From a virus, in the IMG/VR virus record IMGVR_UViG_3300023174_003745, positions 1-34,731 of that record: a DNA stretch of 34,731 nt, one strand, 5' to 3'. Of the stretch, positions 23,567-31,000 are shown piece by piece. Below the pieces are notes generated by a model, which searched no databases, was not told the origin of the DNA, and was given only the letters and a program-made list of their open reading frames with translations. The translations under genes were made by a program, and so were the position numbers. Within the stretch, counting starts at the first letter, position 1; every line of letters begins with the position of its first letter.

Positions 23567-24303
23567 GCGTCACAGTCACAGGCGGCAATGTAAGCACCGA
23601 TGGTGCCTACACTGTTCGCATCTTTGAATCATCAGGAACGCTCACAGTCTCAGGAGGCTCACTGGGCAATGTTCAATACTTGCTCATAGCCGGTGGTGGC
23701 CAAGCCGCTTTTCCTACCAGCACCTATGTAGCCGGCGGTGGTGCCGGCGGCGCATTGACTGGTAATATCACTCTAAATTCCGGCAACTATCCCGTGGTCA
23801 TTGGTGCCACTGGAAACAACAGCACGTTCTTGAACATGACAGCCATAGGCGGTGGACAGGGCGGATTCTACGGCAACGGTAGCTCGGGTGGATCAGGCGG
23901 CGGTGGCGGAACGCTGGGCACTTCACACTTGAATTTCCAAAACTTTGTGGGCGGACCCGGCACACCCGGACAGGGCTACAATGGTGGAGCACCATATGGC
24001 GGTGGATATCCACCATTTGGACCAGGTGGAGGTGGTGGCGCAGGGGGCAAGGGCGGCACTGGCACTCCAGATGGAGTGGGAGGTACAGGTGGTGCAGGCA
24101 TAGCCAGCAACATAACTGGTAATGTTGTGTATTATGCAGCCGGTGGTAGTGGCATAGGACCCCAAGGCATTGGCAACAATAGCCCAGGATATACCAGCTA
24201 TGGCGCCGGCGGTGGCTATGACATAGCCGATGGACCCACCTACTATGAACGTTTGCCCGCACAGCCCGGCGTGCTGATAATCAGATACCCAACTCCTGTG
24301 TAA
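23563..24303 (+). CDS. Glycine-rich tail adhesin-like protein
   Basis: A 246-residue protein. It starts with a beta strand repeat (GAYTVRIFESSGTLTVSGGSL) and continues with a long glycine-rich middle (about 45-220, with runs such as GGGAGGA, GPGGGGGAGGKGGTG) and the terminal strand GVLIIRYP. This matches the glycine-rich domain found at tips of phage tail fibres, where polyglycine helices pack around loops that bind the receptor. Host recognition is therefore the likely role. The gene sits by ATGA overlap after a small protein and before a late-box unit. Confidence 0.72.
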   Translation: MSVTVTGGNVSTDGAYTVRIFESSGTLTVSGGSLGNVQYLLIAGGGQAAFPTSTYVAGGGAGGALTGNITLNSGNYPVVIGATGNNSTFLNMTAIGGGQGGFYGNGSSGGSGGGGGTLGTSHLNFQNFVGGPGTPGQGYNGGAPYGGGYPPFGPGGGGGAGGKGGTGTPDGVGGTGGAGIASNITGNVVYYAAGGSGIGPQGIGNNSPGYTSYGAGGGYDIADGPTYYERLPAQPGVLIIRYPTPV

Positions 24304-24315
24304 AATCGTACCAGC

Positions 24316-24321
24316 TAAATA
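24316..24321 (+). promoter_or_regulatory. TAAATA box 4 bases before the 95-aa gene
   Basis: GCTAAATACC ends 4 bases before ATG 24326, the closest spacing of the set, and there is no Shine-Dalgarno sequence. T4-type spacing would start the RNA at or one base inside the ATG, so either spacing differs here or ATG 24326 is not the true start. Confidence 0.4.
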
Positions 24322-24325
24322 CCTT

Positions 24326-24613
24326 ATGACCCGGTATTTTGTGCGAGTGCTAGCCGATATAGACTGTGAATGGGAAGGATTAAATCCCATTTATCGTGTG
24401 TATGTTAACGACGAACTGTTTGCAGAACGCACCTGGCGATGGACTAAGGAATACCTGGAAGAAATGTTGCAGATCGAAGCCGAACCCGGTGACTACCAAC
24501 TGCGTTGGGAGCTGGTCCCACCGCATTTGGCCCAACTTTTAGTAAACAATGTGCATGTGGATTATGGCCCTGGACATATGGTAGACGCTTCAACACTTAG
24601 GATAACTGGATGA
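24326..24613 (+). CDS. Beta-rich structural-type protein (95 aa)
   Basis: A 95-residue acidic protein with alternating strands: YFVRVLADID, YRVYVNDELFAERTW, YQLRWELVPPH, LLVNNVHVDYGPGH and STLRITG. The pattern is similar to part of the 145-residue protein at 13131-13568, and both resemble small carbohydrate-binding beta sandwiches. It lies after the glycine-rich adhesin gene and before the capsid-tagged 67-residue gene, whose start overlaps its stop. Tail or head decoration is possible. Confidence 0.6.
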   Translation: MTRYFVRVLADIDCEWEGLNPIYRVYVNDELFAERTWRWTKEYLEEMLQIEAEPGDYQLRWELVPPHLAQLLVNNVHVDYGPGHMVDASTLRITG

Positions 24614-24813
24614 GAGCACAAGAATTTATCGCAGAAACAGCTTCAGCAGGAGCCACAGGCTCTGGTAGCATAGCCACTGTAGCACAGCCCTTGGGCGGTG
24701 TGATCACAAGAAATGCTGGATCTTTCTTTTCTGGTAAATACTCTAACAGTGCGGATCCGTATCCCAATACGCCCGCTTACATGAAAAAAGGAAAGAAGTC
24801 ACGTGCTCGCTGA
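24610..24813 (+). CDS. Small capsid-targeted internal protein (67 aa)
   Basis: MRAQEFIAE followed by Thr is the best match in the window to the T4 internal-protein signal (MKTYQEFIAE): same EFIAE core and cleavage-type Glu at position 9. The remainder (about 58 residues) is small and basic: SGSIATVAQPLGG, FFSGKYSNSADPYPNTPAYM and a C-terminal KKGKKSRAR. By analogy with T4 internal proteins it would be packaged, cut after Glu9 and ejected with DNA. The start overlaps the upstream stop, and its end overlaps the Dps gene. Confidence 0.75.
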   Translation: MRAQEFIAETASAGATGSGSIATVAQPLGGVITRNAGSFFSGKYSNSADPYPNTPAYMKKGKKSRAR

Positions 24814-25243
24814 TTTGTTAAAGGTTTATCTAGCTTCAACATTTGCTTATTATTTGAAAGCACACTATTTCCATTGGAACGTGGAAGGCCCAGATTTTGG
24901 CCAACTGCACAAGTTTTTCCAGAAAATCTATGAAGATGCTTTTGGAGCTGTAGATCCCATTGCCGAATACATAAGAACCACAGAAGAATATGCACCCGGA
25001 AGTTTTCAACGCTTCCAAGAACTCACGCAGATACAGGGACAGACCAAAGTTCCCCGTGCCCGATTAATGTTAGAAGAATTACTCGCAGATACACAGACCA
25101 TGAAAGACATGAGCAAGCAAGTGTTTGATGCTGCCACAGCCGAAGGTCGTGAAGATGTGGCCAACTTTGCTGCCGAGCGCCAAAGCGCACACGGCAAGTA
25201 CATGTGGCAGATCCGGAGTTATTTGAAAGAAGCAAGGGCATGA
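24803..25243 (+). CDS. dps: Dps-like ferritin (DNA protection protein)
   Basis: A 146-residue member of the Dps/ferritin family. The ferroxidase residues His24 (in FHWNV), His36, Asp51 and Glu55 are spaced 12, 15 and 4 apart, exactly as in E. coli Dps (51, 63, 78, 82). It should store iron, consume peroxide and form 12-mers. The long Lys-rich N-terminal tail that binds DNA in E. coli Dps is absent, so DNA binding may be weak. It starts at GTG 24803, with AGGAAAG upstream, inside the end of the capsid-tagged gene. It may protect phage or host DNA from oxidative damage during infection. Confidence 0.9.
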   Translation: MLADLLKVYLASTFAYYLKAHYFHWNVEGPDFGQLHKFFQKIYEDAFGAVDPIAEYIRTTEEYAPGSFQRFQELTQIQGQTKVPRARLMLEELLADTQTMKDMSKQVFDAATAEGREDVANFAAERQSAHGKYMWQIRSYLKEARA

Positions 25244-25246
25244 ACC

Positions 25247-25966
25247 GTGGCACAAGACCATAACGACATCTATACCATTGTGGAAAAATTGGCCATCCTA
25301 GAAGGCCGTATCACTCCCACTGGTGTAAAGAAAGGTCTCAATCCACAACAGCGTTCAGTGCCACAGATGCCGGCCCTGTTCCGACCCAAGACACAAAAAA
25401 TATTAGGTGGTAATCCCAATGCCAAGAATCCCATGTCAGGCTACATGGTAGGCAGTGATGAAAGTGCCGAACGTGAAGAGGCTGTGCTGGAAGCAGAAAT
25501 GGCCGAAGATGTCCTGGAAAAAGTCAAAAAATCATTTACAGATTTTATCAAACAAGCCGAAAAAGAAATCAAAGACAGCGACATTAAAGACAAAAAACAA
25601 GAAGACACAGATCTCAAAAACAAAGATGCCAAGGATCGGGGTCTAAAAGCCAAGGACCACCCAGTCACTACAGACCCTGACGATGATCAAGAAGACCTGC
25701 CCAGCGACCTTGCATATCAGCGTGGAGAAAGTCCCTATGATGCGCCTGAGCGTCAGGTGGAATCTATGCCAGTGAAAACCGTGACCAACGAGTGTGGAAT
25801 TTATGAAATGCATGGCAACGAACTTGACGGTTTTGAAGTGCGTCGTGCAGGTCGACGCCTGCCTACGAGATTCGCTACCCTAGATGAAGCCGAAATGGCC
25901 ATAGAAATGTTCGCACATCGTCGCAGAATGGCCGACGAGTCACAAGATTACCTGGATGAAGAATAA
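25247..25966 (+). CDS. Probable prohead or internal virion protein
   Basis: A 239-residue protein from GTG 25247 (AAGGG upstream). The N-terminus IYTIVEKLAILEGRITPTGVKKGLN, with PQQRSVPQMPALFRP, is a segment I associate with virion proteins of marine T4-like phages. ILE before Gly20 fits the prohead protease consensus. The middle (about 80-160) is a highly charged Lys/Glu/Asp helix like a scaffold or core protein. The last 70 residues form a compact domain (NECGIYEMHGNELDGFEVRRAGR). Its stop overlaps the next start. A role in the prohead core is inferred from composition. Confidence 0.6.
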   Translation: MAQDHNDIYTIVEKLAILEGRITPTGVKKGLNPQQRSVPQMPALFRPKTQKILGGNPNAKNPMSGYMVGSDESAEREEAVLEAEMAEDVLEKVKKSFTDFIKQAEKEIKDSDIKDKKQEDTDLKNKDAKDRGLKAKDHPVTTDPDDDQEDLPSDLAYQRGESPYDAPERQVESMPVKTVTNECGIYEMHGNELDGFEVRRAGRRLPTRFATLDEAEMAIEMFAHRRRMADESQDYLDEE

Positions 25967-28900
25967 TGTTAAGCCTAGATTTATTTGATTCACGATATGA
26001 GAAAAAATTGCACGAAGGTGCACTGGATGATACCGTAACTCGCACCCAAGCGCATTCAATGGAGCCTTTGAGTCGGCGTGCTGCTGATATTCGCACGCAG
26101 ATACGTAGCGGAAAGCTCAGTGGCGTCGAGCTTGACAAGTTAGAAAAAGAATATGAAGACCTGGTGCAGAAGCGTCTCGACATCATGCTGGATCGCCAAC
26201 CCAAAAACGAACAACAAGTCCCCAGCAAGCAAGACCCATTTGCCTATGTCAAACCCGAGCCAAAAGGCATTGGTGACATACAAGATCCCCGAGCCAAGAT
26301 GGCACAACTGGCACAACGGGCCAAAAAAGGTCCTTTGGCCAATGTGGGTGCAGGCATCAAAGGATTCTTGACCGGCAAAGAAGAACCCTTGGATGAACAA
26401 GAACTAGGACGTCGTGGCATTGGTGTGCGCAACATGAAGGCTCTTGAAGCAACCATACGTCAAGGACTTGCCAAAACTGTTTTCCAATTTCCAAAAGTGC
26501 GTGCAGTGGCTGCCGACGAAGAAGATTCTGACAAGTTGGCCGACTACTACAACGGTTTGGACAGTGCTGGCCGCAGCAACTTTGTTTATAATGTATTAGG
26601 CGATCCCATGAAATTTGTCACGCTGTGCAAGACTTTGAATATTCAGCTGATCCCTGTGGGAGCCATACAACCGGATCTTCCCGGTATACCCAGCCAAGGC
26701 GAAATTCCCTTGGAAGAAAAGAAAAATCAAAAAAAAAAGTTTAAGTCCACAGTAGCCCAACGCGAAATAGAAAAAGCCATGGCTGCAGAACCAGCAGCCG
26801 GAGATCCTATCGAGGCTTTTGTGTTAAAATCTTTAAAGACAGACAGCGAGCAAGATCAACAAATACAAGATCTTGAAAACAAATTACAGAATGTGGTCAC
26901 TAAGACTGTTGCAACTGAACCTACAGTAATGCCCAAAGTTCAACCAAGTGCCACAGTTGCTACTGCACCAACCACAGCCAAGCCTGCACCAACTCCAACA
27001 TCAACGGCAACACAAGCACCAGTGGAGTTGCCGACACCAACACCCACTGCCGAGCCCGCACCTACCGCAGCAGAACTGCCCAAAAAAGATCAAAAGATCC
27101 TGTCGCGGGTCAAGAGCATTGAAAAACGTCTCAAGGATCGTGTGGATGCTTATCAGGATGCTCGAGCACAACAAGATAAAGCCACCTTGCAACAACAAAT
27201 TGATGCCTTGCAAACCCAGGCCCGACAACAAGCCAGCAAACTTAGTTCCAGTGGCCGCTTGGTGTTGGGTCAAGACGATGTCTATGACATAGACGCCAAT
27301 TTGGTCCGTGAACCGGAACTTGAACCAATACCGTTGAAAAAAGCGGCCGAGTCCAAAATGCAAGAACACGGTGGCGGCATAGGTCCACGCCAACACTGGC
27401 AAGATCTCATGCAGGAAGGTCAACCACAAGAACTTATAAATCGTTATCTGGCCATTGATGCAGAAACAGATGTAGACGCAGTCAGAAAGGCCATACAGGC
27501 CATCAGCCGAGATCCTGAGTTGGGTGCAAACAGCAAGAGTCGCTTGCTGGGACAGATTGGCATGATAATCAAACGGCATCGTTTGCCAATAGGCCGTGCC
27601 TACTATCAGTTCATGCAACAGTACATGGAAGCTGTGGAAATGGATCGCACCAAGGTTGCAGGTTATCCCAATGATCCTGCCACGGTGAAACACAGACTAG
27701 ACACAGCCAAGGCCATACTTAGTAATCCGGCCAGTGATGCCGACAGCCGCAGAGAGGCTGCAGGAATTGTTGCAAAGTTGGACAAGAAGCTAGTAGCGGA
27801 AACTGTGACCAATGTAAAGGCAGGCATGGCTGAAATATATCGCCGCTTGGCTCCCAAAATCGAACGCCACAGGGACAGTTTCCTGGCTGGACAACTCTAT
27901 GATGAACTGGAAAACTATGCTGAACTACACGGTGCCGAAGGCGAGTTCAAACGCATGATGTCCACAGCTAGAAATCGTGCGCACATGGAATATGACACCG
28001 ACCCGGGTGGATTCCAAAACTGGTTCTGGTTCCTGCCCTTTGAAGACAACGATGTGACAGAAAGCATCAACGAGCTCAAAAAGAAAATGTCCAAATTAGA
28101 AGCACTGGCTCTGGCGGCAAATCGTGCTGGTGATGATGCAAAATGCAAAATGTATCAGCAAAAGATTCAATCACTCAAACAAAAACTGTCGCAAAGCATG
28201 GCGGAAGGCTGGAGCGATCAAGGCAACCCTACCCCTTATTCAGTCTACATCGACGGTCGTGAATGGCGTGCATACAAAAGTGATGATCATGCCAGAGCTG
28301 TGGCAGAAAAAGTGCGGGCCAATTTAAAACGTCAAGGCCGTGAACAGACCGTGACCATAGCACCCAGCCAAAGAAAACAAGTTGAAGAAACTCATGATTC
28401 AAAGTTAGAATTAGCTGCCAAGGAGTTTATCAAGGGCATTTATGACCCTACTGGTCCAGTATATCGAGCTGCTTACAGAAGTTTTCATAAAGGTCAAGAT
28501 GCCGAGGCTCAGCTTAGAAAACACATAGCACAAAAATACGGAGTCAGTGAGAAAGATTTGTCCGATGCTGAAACAACTCATCGTGCCAGCAAACTAGCAG
28601 GACCACGTAGAAAAAAAGATGTTGAAGAAGATTTTGGCATGCCTGGCACCACTATTCCACGCAAGAGCCTTATACAAGGCTATACAGTGTTTTGGAATCC
28701 CAAGACACAGGTAGTCAGTGTCACCCGCGGTGGTGACAGTGAAGAAGCCGCCATTGAACAGGCACGTGTGGGCACACCAAGCATAAAGAACTTCCGTCAA
28801 GCCGCTGACAGACTCATAGACCGAATTGAGTCTGATCTCAACGAAGGCCGAGAAATACAAACAAGAGAAGATTTTATCCGAGAACGTGACCGACTGTTGC

Positions 28901-29232
28901 GCATGATTGGCATTGAAACTGATCCAGCCAACAAACAGATTTTGAAGTCGGCTATCCGTCAACTGGAAAATCGTGCCGAAAATGAAGGCTGGATCACCAT
29001 ACAAAGTCGCATGGTGCGTGAAGACAGCGACGGTGGCGAAGCCGTGGAAATGGCCATCATGCGCAGAATGTTGGTGGCACATACTGATCTCATTGTTGAG
29101 TTTGGTCTTGACAAGGTAGTGCAGGCCATAGAAGAAGTGGCCTACAACGTTGGCGACACCGACGAAATTGGCTCCAGTGATGTGAGTGGTTGGGTCCGTC
29201 AAGTCAAACAGATCCTGGGTGCTGACGCATGA
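25966..29232 (+). CDS. Large modular virion/internal-type protein (1088 aa)
   Basis: No enzyme motif was recognised. It starts MLSLDLFDSRYEKKLHEG, where LHE before Gly18 fits a prohead cleavage site and the opening resembles that of T4 Alt. Residues about 30-120 are helical and charged. About 325-370 is an Ala/Pro/Thr-rich linker flanked by coiled coils (about 375-425). A long helical module follows (about 460-690, with RRLAPKIERHRDSF and GFQNWFWFLPF). SMAEGW begins a small alpha/beta unit (YSVYIDGREWRAYKSDDHAR). The C-terminal module (about 1030-1085) ends DEIGSSDVSGWVRQVKQIL. The modules resemble those in the 2060-residue protein. Packaging in the capsid is inferred. The stop overlaps the next ATG. 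Confidence 0.6.
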   Translation: MLSLDLFDSRYEKKLHEGALDDTVTRTQAHSMEPLSRRAADIRTQIRSGKLSGVELDKLEKEYEDLVQKRLDIMLDRQPKNEQQVPSKQDPFAYVKPEPKGIGDIQDPRAKMAQLAQRAKKGPLANVGAGIKGFLTGKEEPLDEQELGRRGIGVRNMKALEATIRQGLAKTVFQFPKVRAVAADEEDSDKLADYYNGLDSAGRSNFVYNVLGDPMKFVTLCKTLNIQLIPVGAIQPDLPGIPSQGEIPLEEKKNQKKKFKSTVAQREIEKAMAAEPAAGDPIEAFVLKSLKTDSEQDQQIQDLENKLQNVVTKTVATEPTVMPKVQPSATVATAPTTAKPAPTPTSTATQAPVELPTPTPTAEPAPTAAELPKKDQKILSRVKSIEKRLKDRVDAYQDARAQQDKATLQQQIDALQTQARQQASKLSSSGRLVLGQDDVYDIDANLVREPELEPIPLKKAAESKMQEHGGGIGPRQHWQDLMQEGQPQELINRYLAIDAETDVDAVRKAIQAISRDPELGANSKSRLLGQIGMIIKRHRLPIGRAYYQFMQQYMEAVEMDRTKVAGYPNDPATVKHRLDTAKAILSNPASDADSRREAAGIVAKLDKKLVAETVTNVKAGMAEIYRRLAPKIERHRDSFLAGQLYDELENYAELHGAEGEFKRMMSTARNRAHMEYDTDPGGFQNWFWFLPFEDNDVTESINELKKKMSKLEALALAANRAGDDAKCKMYQQKIQSLKQKLSQSMAEGWSDQGNPTPYSVYIDGREWRAYKSDDHARAVAEKVRANLKRQGREQTVTIAPSQRKQVEETHDSKLELAAKEFIKGIYDPTGPVYRAAYRSFHKGQDAEAQLRKHIAQKYGVSEKDLSDAETTHRASKLAGPRRKKDVEEDFGMPGTTIPRKSLIQGYTVFWNPKTQVVSVTRGGDSEEAAIEQARVGTPSIKNFRQAADRLIDRIESDLNEGREIQTREDFIRERDRLLRMIGIETDPANKQILKSAIRQLENRAENEGWITIQSRMVREDSDGGEAVEMAIMRRMLVAHTDLIVEFGLDKVVQAIEEVAYNVGDTDEIGSSDVSGWVRQVKQILGADA

Positions 29233-30590
29233 GATTCCAAGAAATCCAAGAAGCATGCTGGACAGGTTATCGGCAAGCTGGCATGAAGAAAAAGGGCGAC
29301 CGACAGGTGCCCAACTGTGTGCCTGTGGAAGAAGTCAAGATTGGTCCAGAGATCACCGGTCGGGACTTATTGTTCAAAGCAGCAGCCATGGCCATGCGTG
29401 ATGCCGGCCGTGAAGGCATAAGTTTGGACTACGAACAAGCAATCAAGCAAGCATCTAAGATCTATGGCATACCTTACACACCCAGTGAATTGCCAAAACT
29501 GTTGGCACAACGTGCAGAAATAGATCGTCAGTTGGCCCTGCTGAAGCAAGGCAAACAAGTGGTCAAGGCTCGCAGACAAGCGAAGCGGGCACCCACACCA
29601 GCTGGTGCTGAAGAATACTGGCGGACACATGCCTTGCCCACAGACCGTATCAAACCTGCAACCAAAACCCTAGAAGAAACTGAAGCAGAACTGGCCGAAG
29701 ACTTGAAAAAATGGTTCAAAGAAAAATGGGTTCGTTTTGGTCCCGATGGGAAGATCCGTGGAGCATGTGCCCGAGGATCGAGCAAAGAAGGCAAACCAAA
29801 ATGCCTGCCACAAAGCAAGGCACATGCCCTGGGTAAAAAAGGTCGTGCATCAGCAGCGGCCAAGAAACGCAGAGAAGATTCCAATCCTGAACGCCGAGGT
29901 CCTGCCCGGAATGTAGCCACAAAAGTCCGAGAAGCAGGTTCACCAGCACAGCAGGCCGCCATTGCCATTGCTATGAAGAAGGCTGGTAAGAAGCCTAAGC
30001 AAGGTGTGGCAGAAGTCTCTAAGATAAAAACATTCTATGCTCCAGATGGAAAAACAGTCACATACGATCCTAGTAAAGACCATACATCGGCACCAGTTGA
30101 TAAAAAAGTTGGCACTACCAAAAAAACAACTGTAAGTAGCAGAACAAAAACATTTTATGCTCCTGATGGAAAAACAGTCACATACAATCCCAACAAAGGT
30201 GTGGCGGAAGGCAACAATGATAATTGGTATGACGACGCAGATGAGTTTGGCATGCCTGGCAGTGAATTTTTTCCTGAAAAACAACCACGAGGCCATTACA
30301 AAGTATATTACATGACTGCCACGGATCACAAGCTCATGGGCAGATATGCTACACAGGATGAAGCAGAACAACGAGTGAAAGAGTTAAAAGCTGAATATCC
30401 TGACAACACGTTTATAGTATTTGCCAGCCAGCGAGGTATGAAGGAACAACAAGAATTAGATGAAAAACAAGATGCCTGCTACCGTAAAGTAAAAAGCCGT
30501 TACAAGGTCTGGCCGTCGGCTTACGCAAGTGGCGCCCTTGTCCAATGCAGAAAGAAAGGTGCCGCCAACTGGGGCAACAAGAAAAAATGA
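29229..30590 (+). CDS. Basic protein built of two-cysteine modules, capsid-tag-like start
   Basis: A 453-residue, strongly basic protein. It begins MRFQEIQEA (IQE before Ala9 fits the protease consensus) and runs straight into a first module, CWTGYRQAGMKKKG with VPNCVP. A second follows ELAE (155-157): KWVRFGPDGKIRGACARG, with KPKCLPQSKA and a Lys/Arg-rich stretch to about 235. Two YAPDGKTVTY repeats come next, then GVAEG and a beta unit. The last module follows ELDE (410-412): DACYRKVKSRYKVW with ALVQCRKKGAANWGNKKK. Each module has two Cys in a basic setting and could bind nucleic acid, metal or form a disulfide. Release of modules by the prohead protease and a role with packaged DNA are inferred. 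Confidence 0.65.
   Translation: MRFQEIQEACWTGYRQAGMKKKGDRQVPNCVPVEEVKIGPEITGRDLLFKAAAMAMRDAGREGISLDYEQAIKQASKIYGIPYTPSELPKLLAQRAEIDRQLALLKQGKQVVKARRQAKRAPTPAGAEEYWRTHALPTDRIKPATKTLEETEAELAEDLKKWFKEKWVRFGPDGKIRGACARGSSKEGKPKCLPQSKAHALGKKGRASAAAKKRREDSNPERRGPARNVATKVREAGSPAQQAAIAIAMKKAGKKPKQGVAEVSKIKTFYAPDGKTVTYDPSKDHTSAPVDKKVGTTKKTTVSSRTKTFYAPDGKTVTYNPNKGVAEGNNDNWYDDADEFGMPGSEFFPEKQPRGHYKVYYMTATDHKLMGRYATQDEAEQRVKELKAEYPDNTFIVFASQRGMKEQQELDEKQDACYRKVKSRYKVWPSAYASGALVQCRKKGAANWGNKKK
30026..30190 (+). repeat. Two direct repeats of 45 bases, period 120
   Basis: Copies at 30026-30070 and 30146-30190 differ at only three positions and encode KTFYAPDGKTVTY(D/N)P. High identity suggests a recent in-frame duplication inside the basic modular protein. 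The spacer encodes a Thr/Lys/Ser-rich linker. Confidence 0.85.
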
Positions 30591-31000
30591 GAAACTATAT
30601 CAATCTAATAGAAGCCATAGAGTCAGGTTGCCCGCCAGCCACGCAGAGCATTGACTTGAATCTCAAGAATCGCCAAAAAGCCATAGATGAATATCACTAT
30701 GGTCCACTCAACCCCAATGAGCCCAACGATGAATACTGGCAGGAAATCGCCGATCAATGGAACACCACACCCGAAGAAGCAAAGTCAGCAAGATGCGGTA
30801 ACTGTGCCGCATTTGACATCACAGAAAAAATGCAGGACTGTATAGCCAAGGGAATTGGCACAGAGCCGGGCTCGGATCCTATGAGCACAATAGATGCAGG
30901 AACTCTAGGCTATTGTAAGTTTTTAAAGTTCAAATGTGCTGCGAAGAGAACGTGTTCTAGCTGGGTCGAAGGAGGCCCTGTCACAGATGCGGATCAGTGA
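30587..31000 (+). CDS. Cys-cluster protein with possible Fe-S or zinc site
   Basis: From ATG 30587 (overlapping the upstream TGA) the product is 137 residues. MRNYINLIEA resembles the capsid tags, with LIE before Ala10. The C-terminal half has a Cys pattern: CGNCAAFD, a later MQDCI, then GYCKFLKFKCAAKRTCSSWV. This order and spacing recall high-potential iron-sulfur proteins (CxxC...C...GWCxxW-like), but a structural zinc site is equally possible. The stop lies 14 bases inside the deaminase gene. Confidence 0.65.
   Translation: MRNYINLIEAIESGCPPATQSIDLNLKNRQKAIDEYHYGPLNPNEPNDEYWQEIADQWNTTPEEAKSARCGNCAAFDITEKMQDCIAKGIGTEPGSDPMSTIDAGTLGYCKFLKFKCAAKRTCSSWVEGGPVTDADQ

Noticed and set aside
23690-24240. 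GGT/GGC-rich tract as a DNA repeat or recombination site
   Set aside because: The repetition follows glycine codons in the adhesin-like protein with varied third positions; no regular period.
24726-24740. Another TAAATA box inside the 67-aa gene (GGTAAATACTC)
   Set aside because: It lies about 70 bases before the next start and encodes conserved GKYS in the protein, so coincidence is likely.
26720-26750. A-rich run (AAAAAAAAAG) as a programmed frameshift site in the 1088-residue gene
   Set aside because: The zero frame stays open to a well-conserved C-terminus, and alternative frames close quickly; it just encodes a Lys-rich stretch.
27001-27693. 230-codon minus-strand open frame
   Set aside because: It mirrors the Ala/Pro/Thr linker and coiled coil of the 1088-residue protein; open only because of biased codons on the + strand. 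Low-complexity Cys/Leu-rich translation.
28594-29256. 220-codon minus-strand open frame
   Set aside because: Antisense to the C-terminal modules of the 1088-residue protein, with no start signal or recognisable motif.
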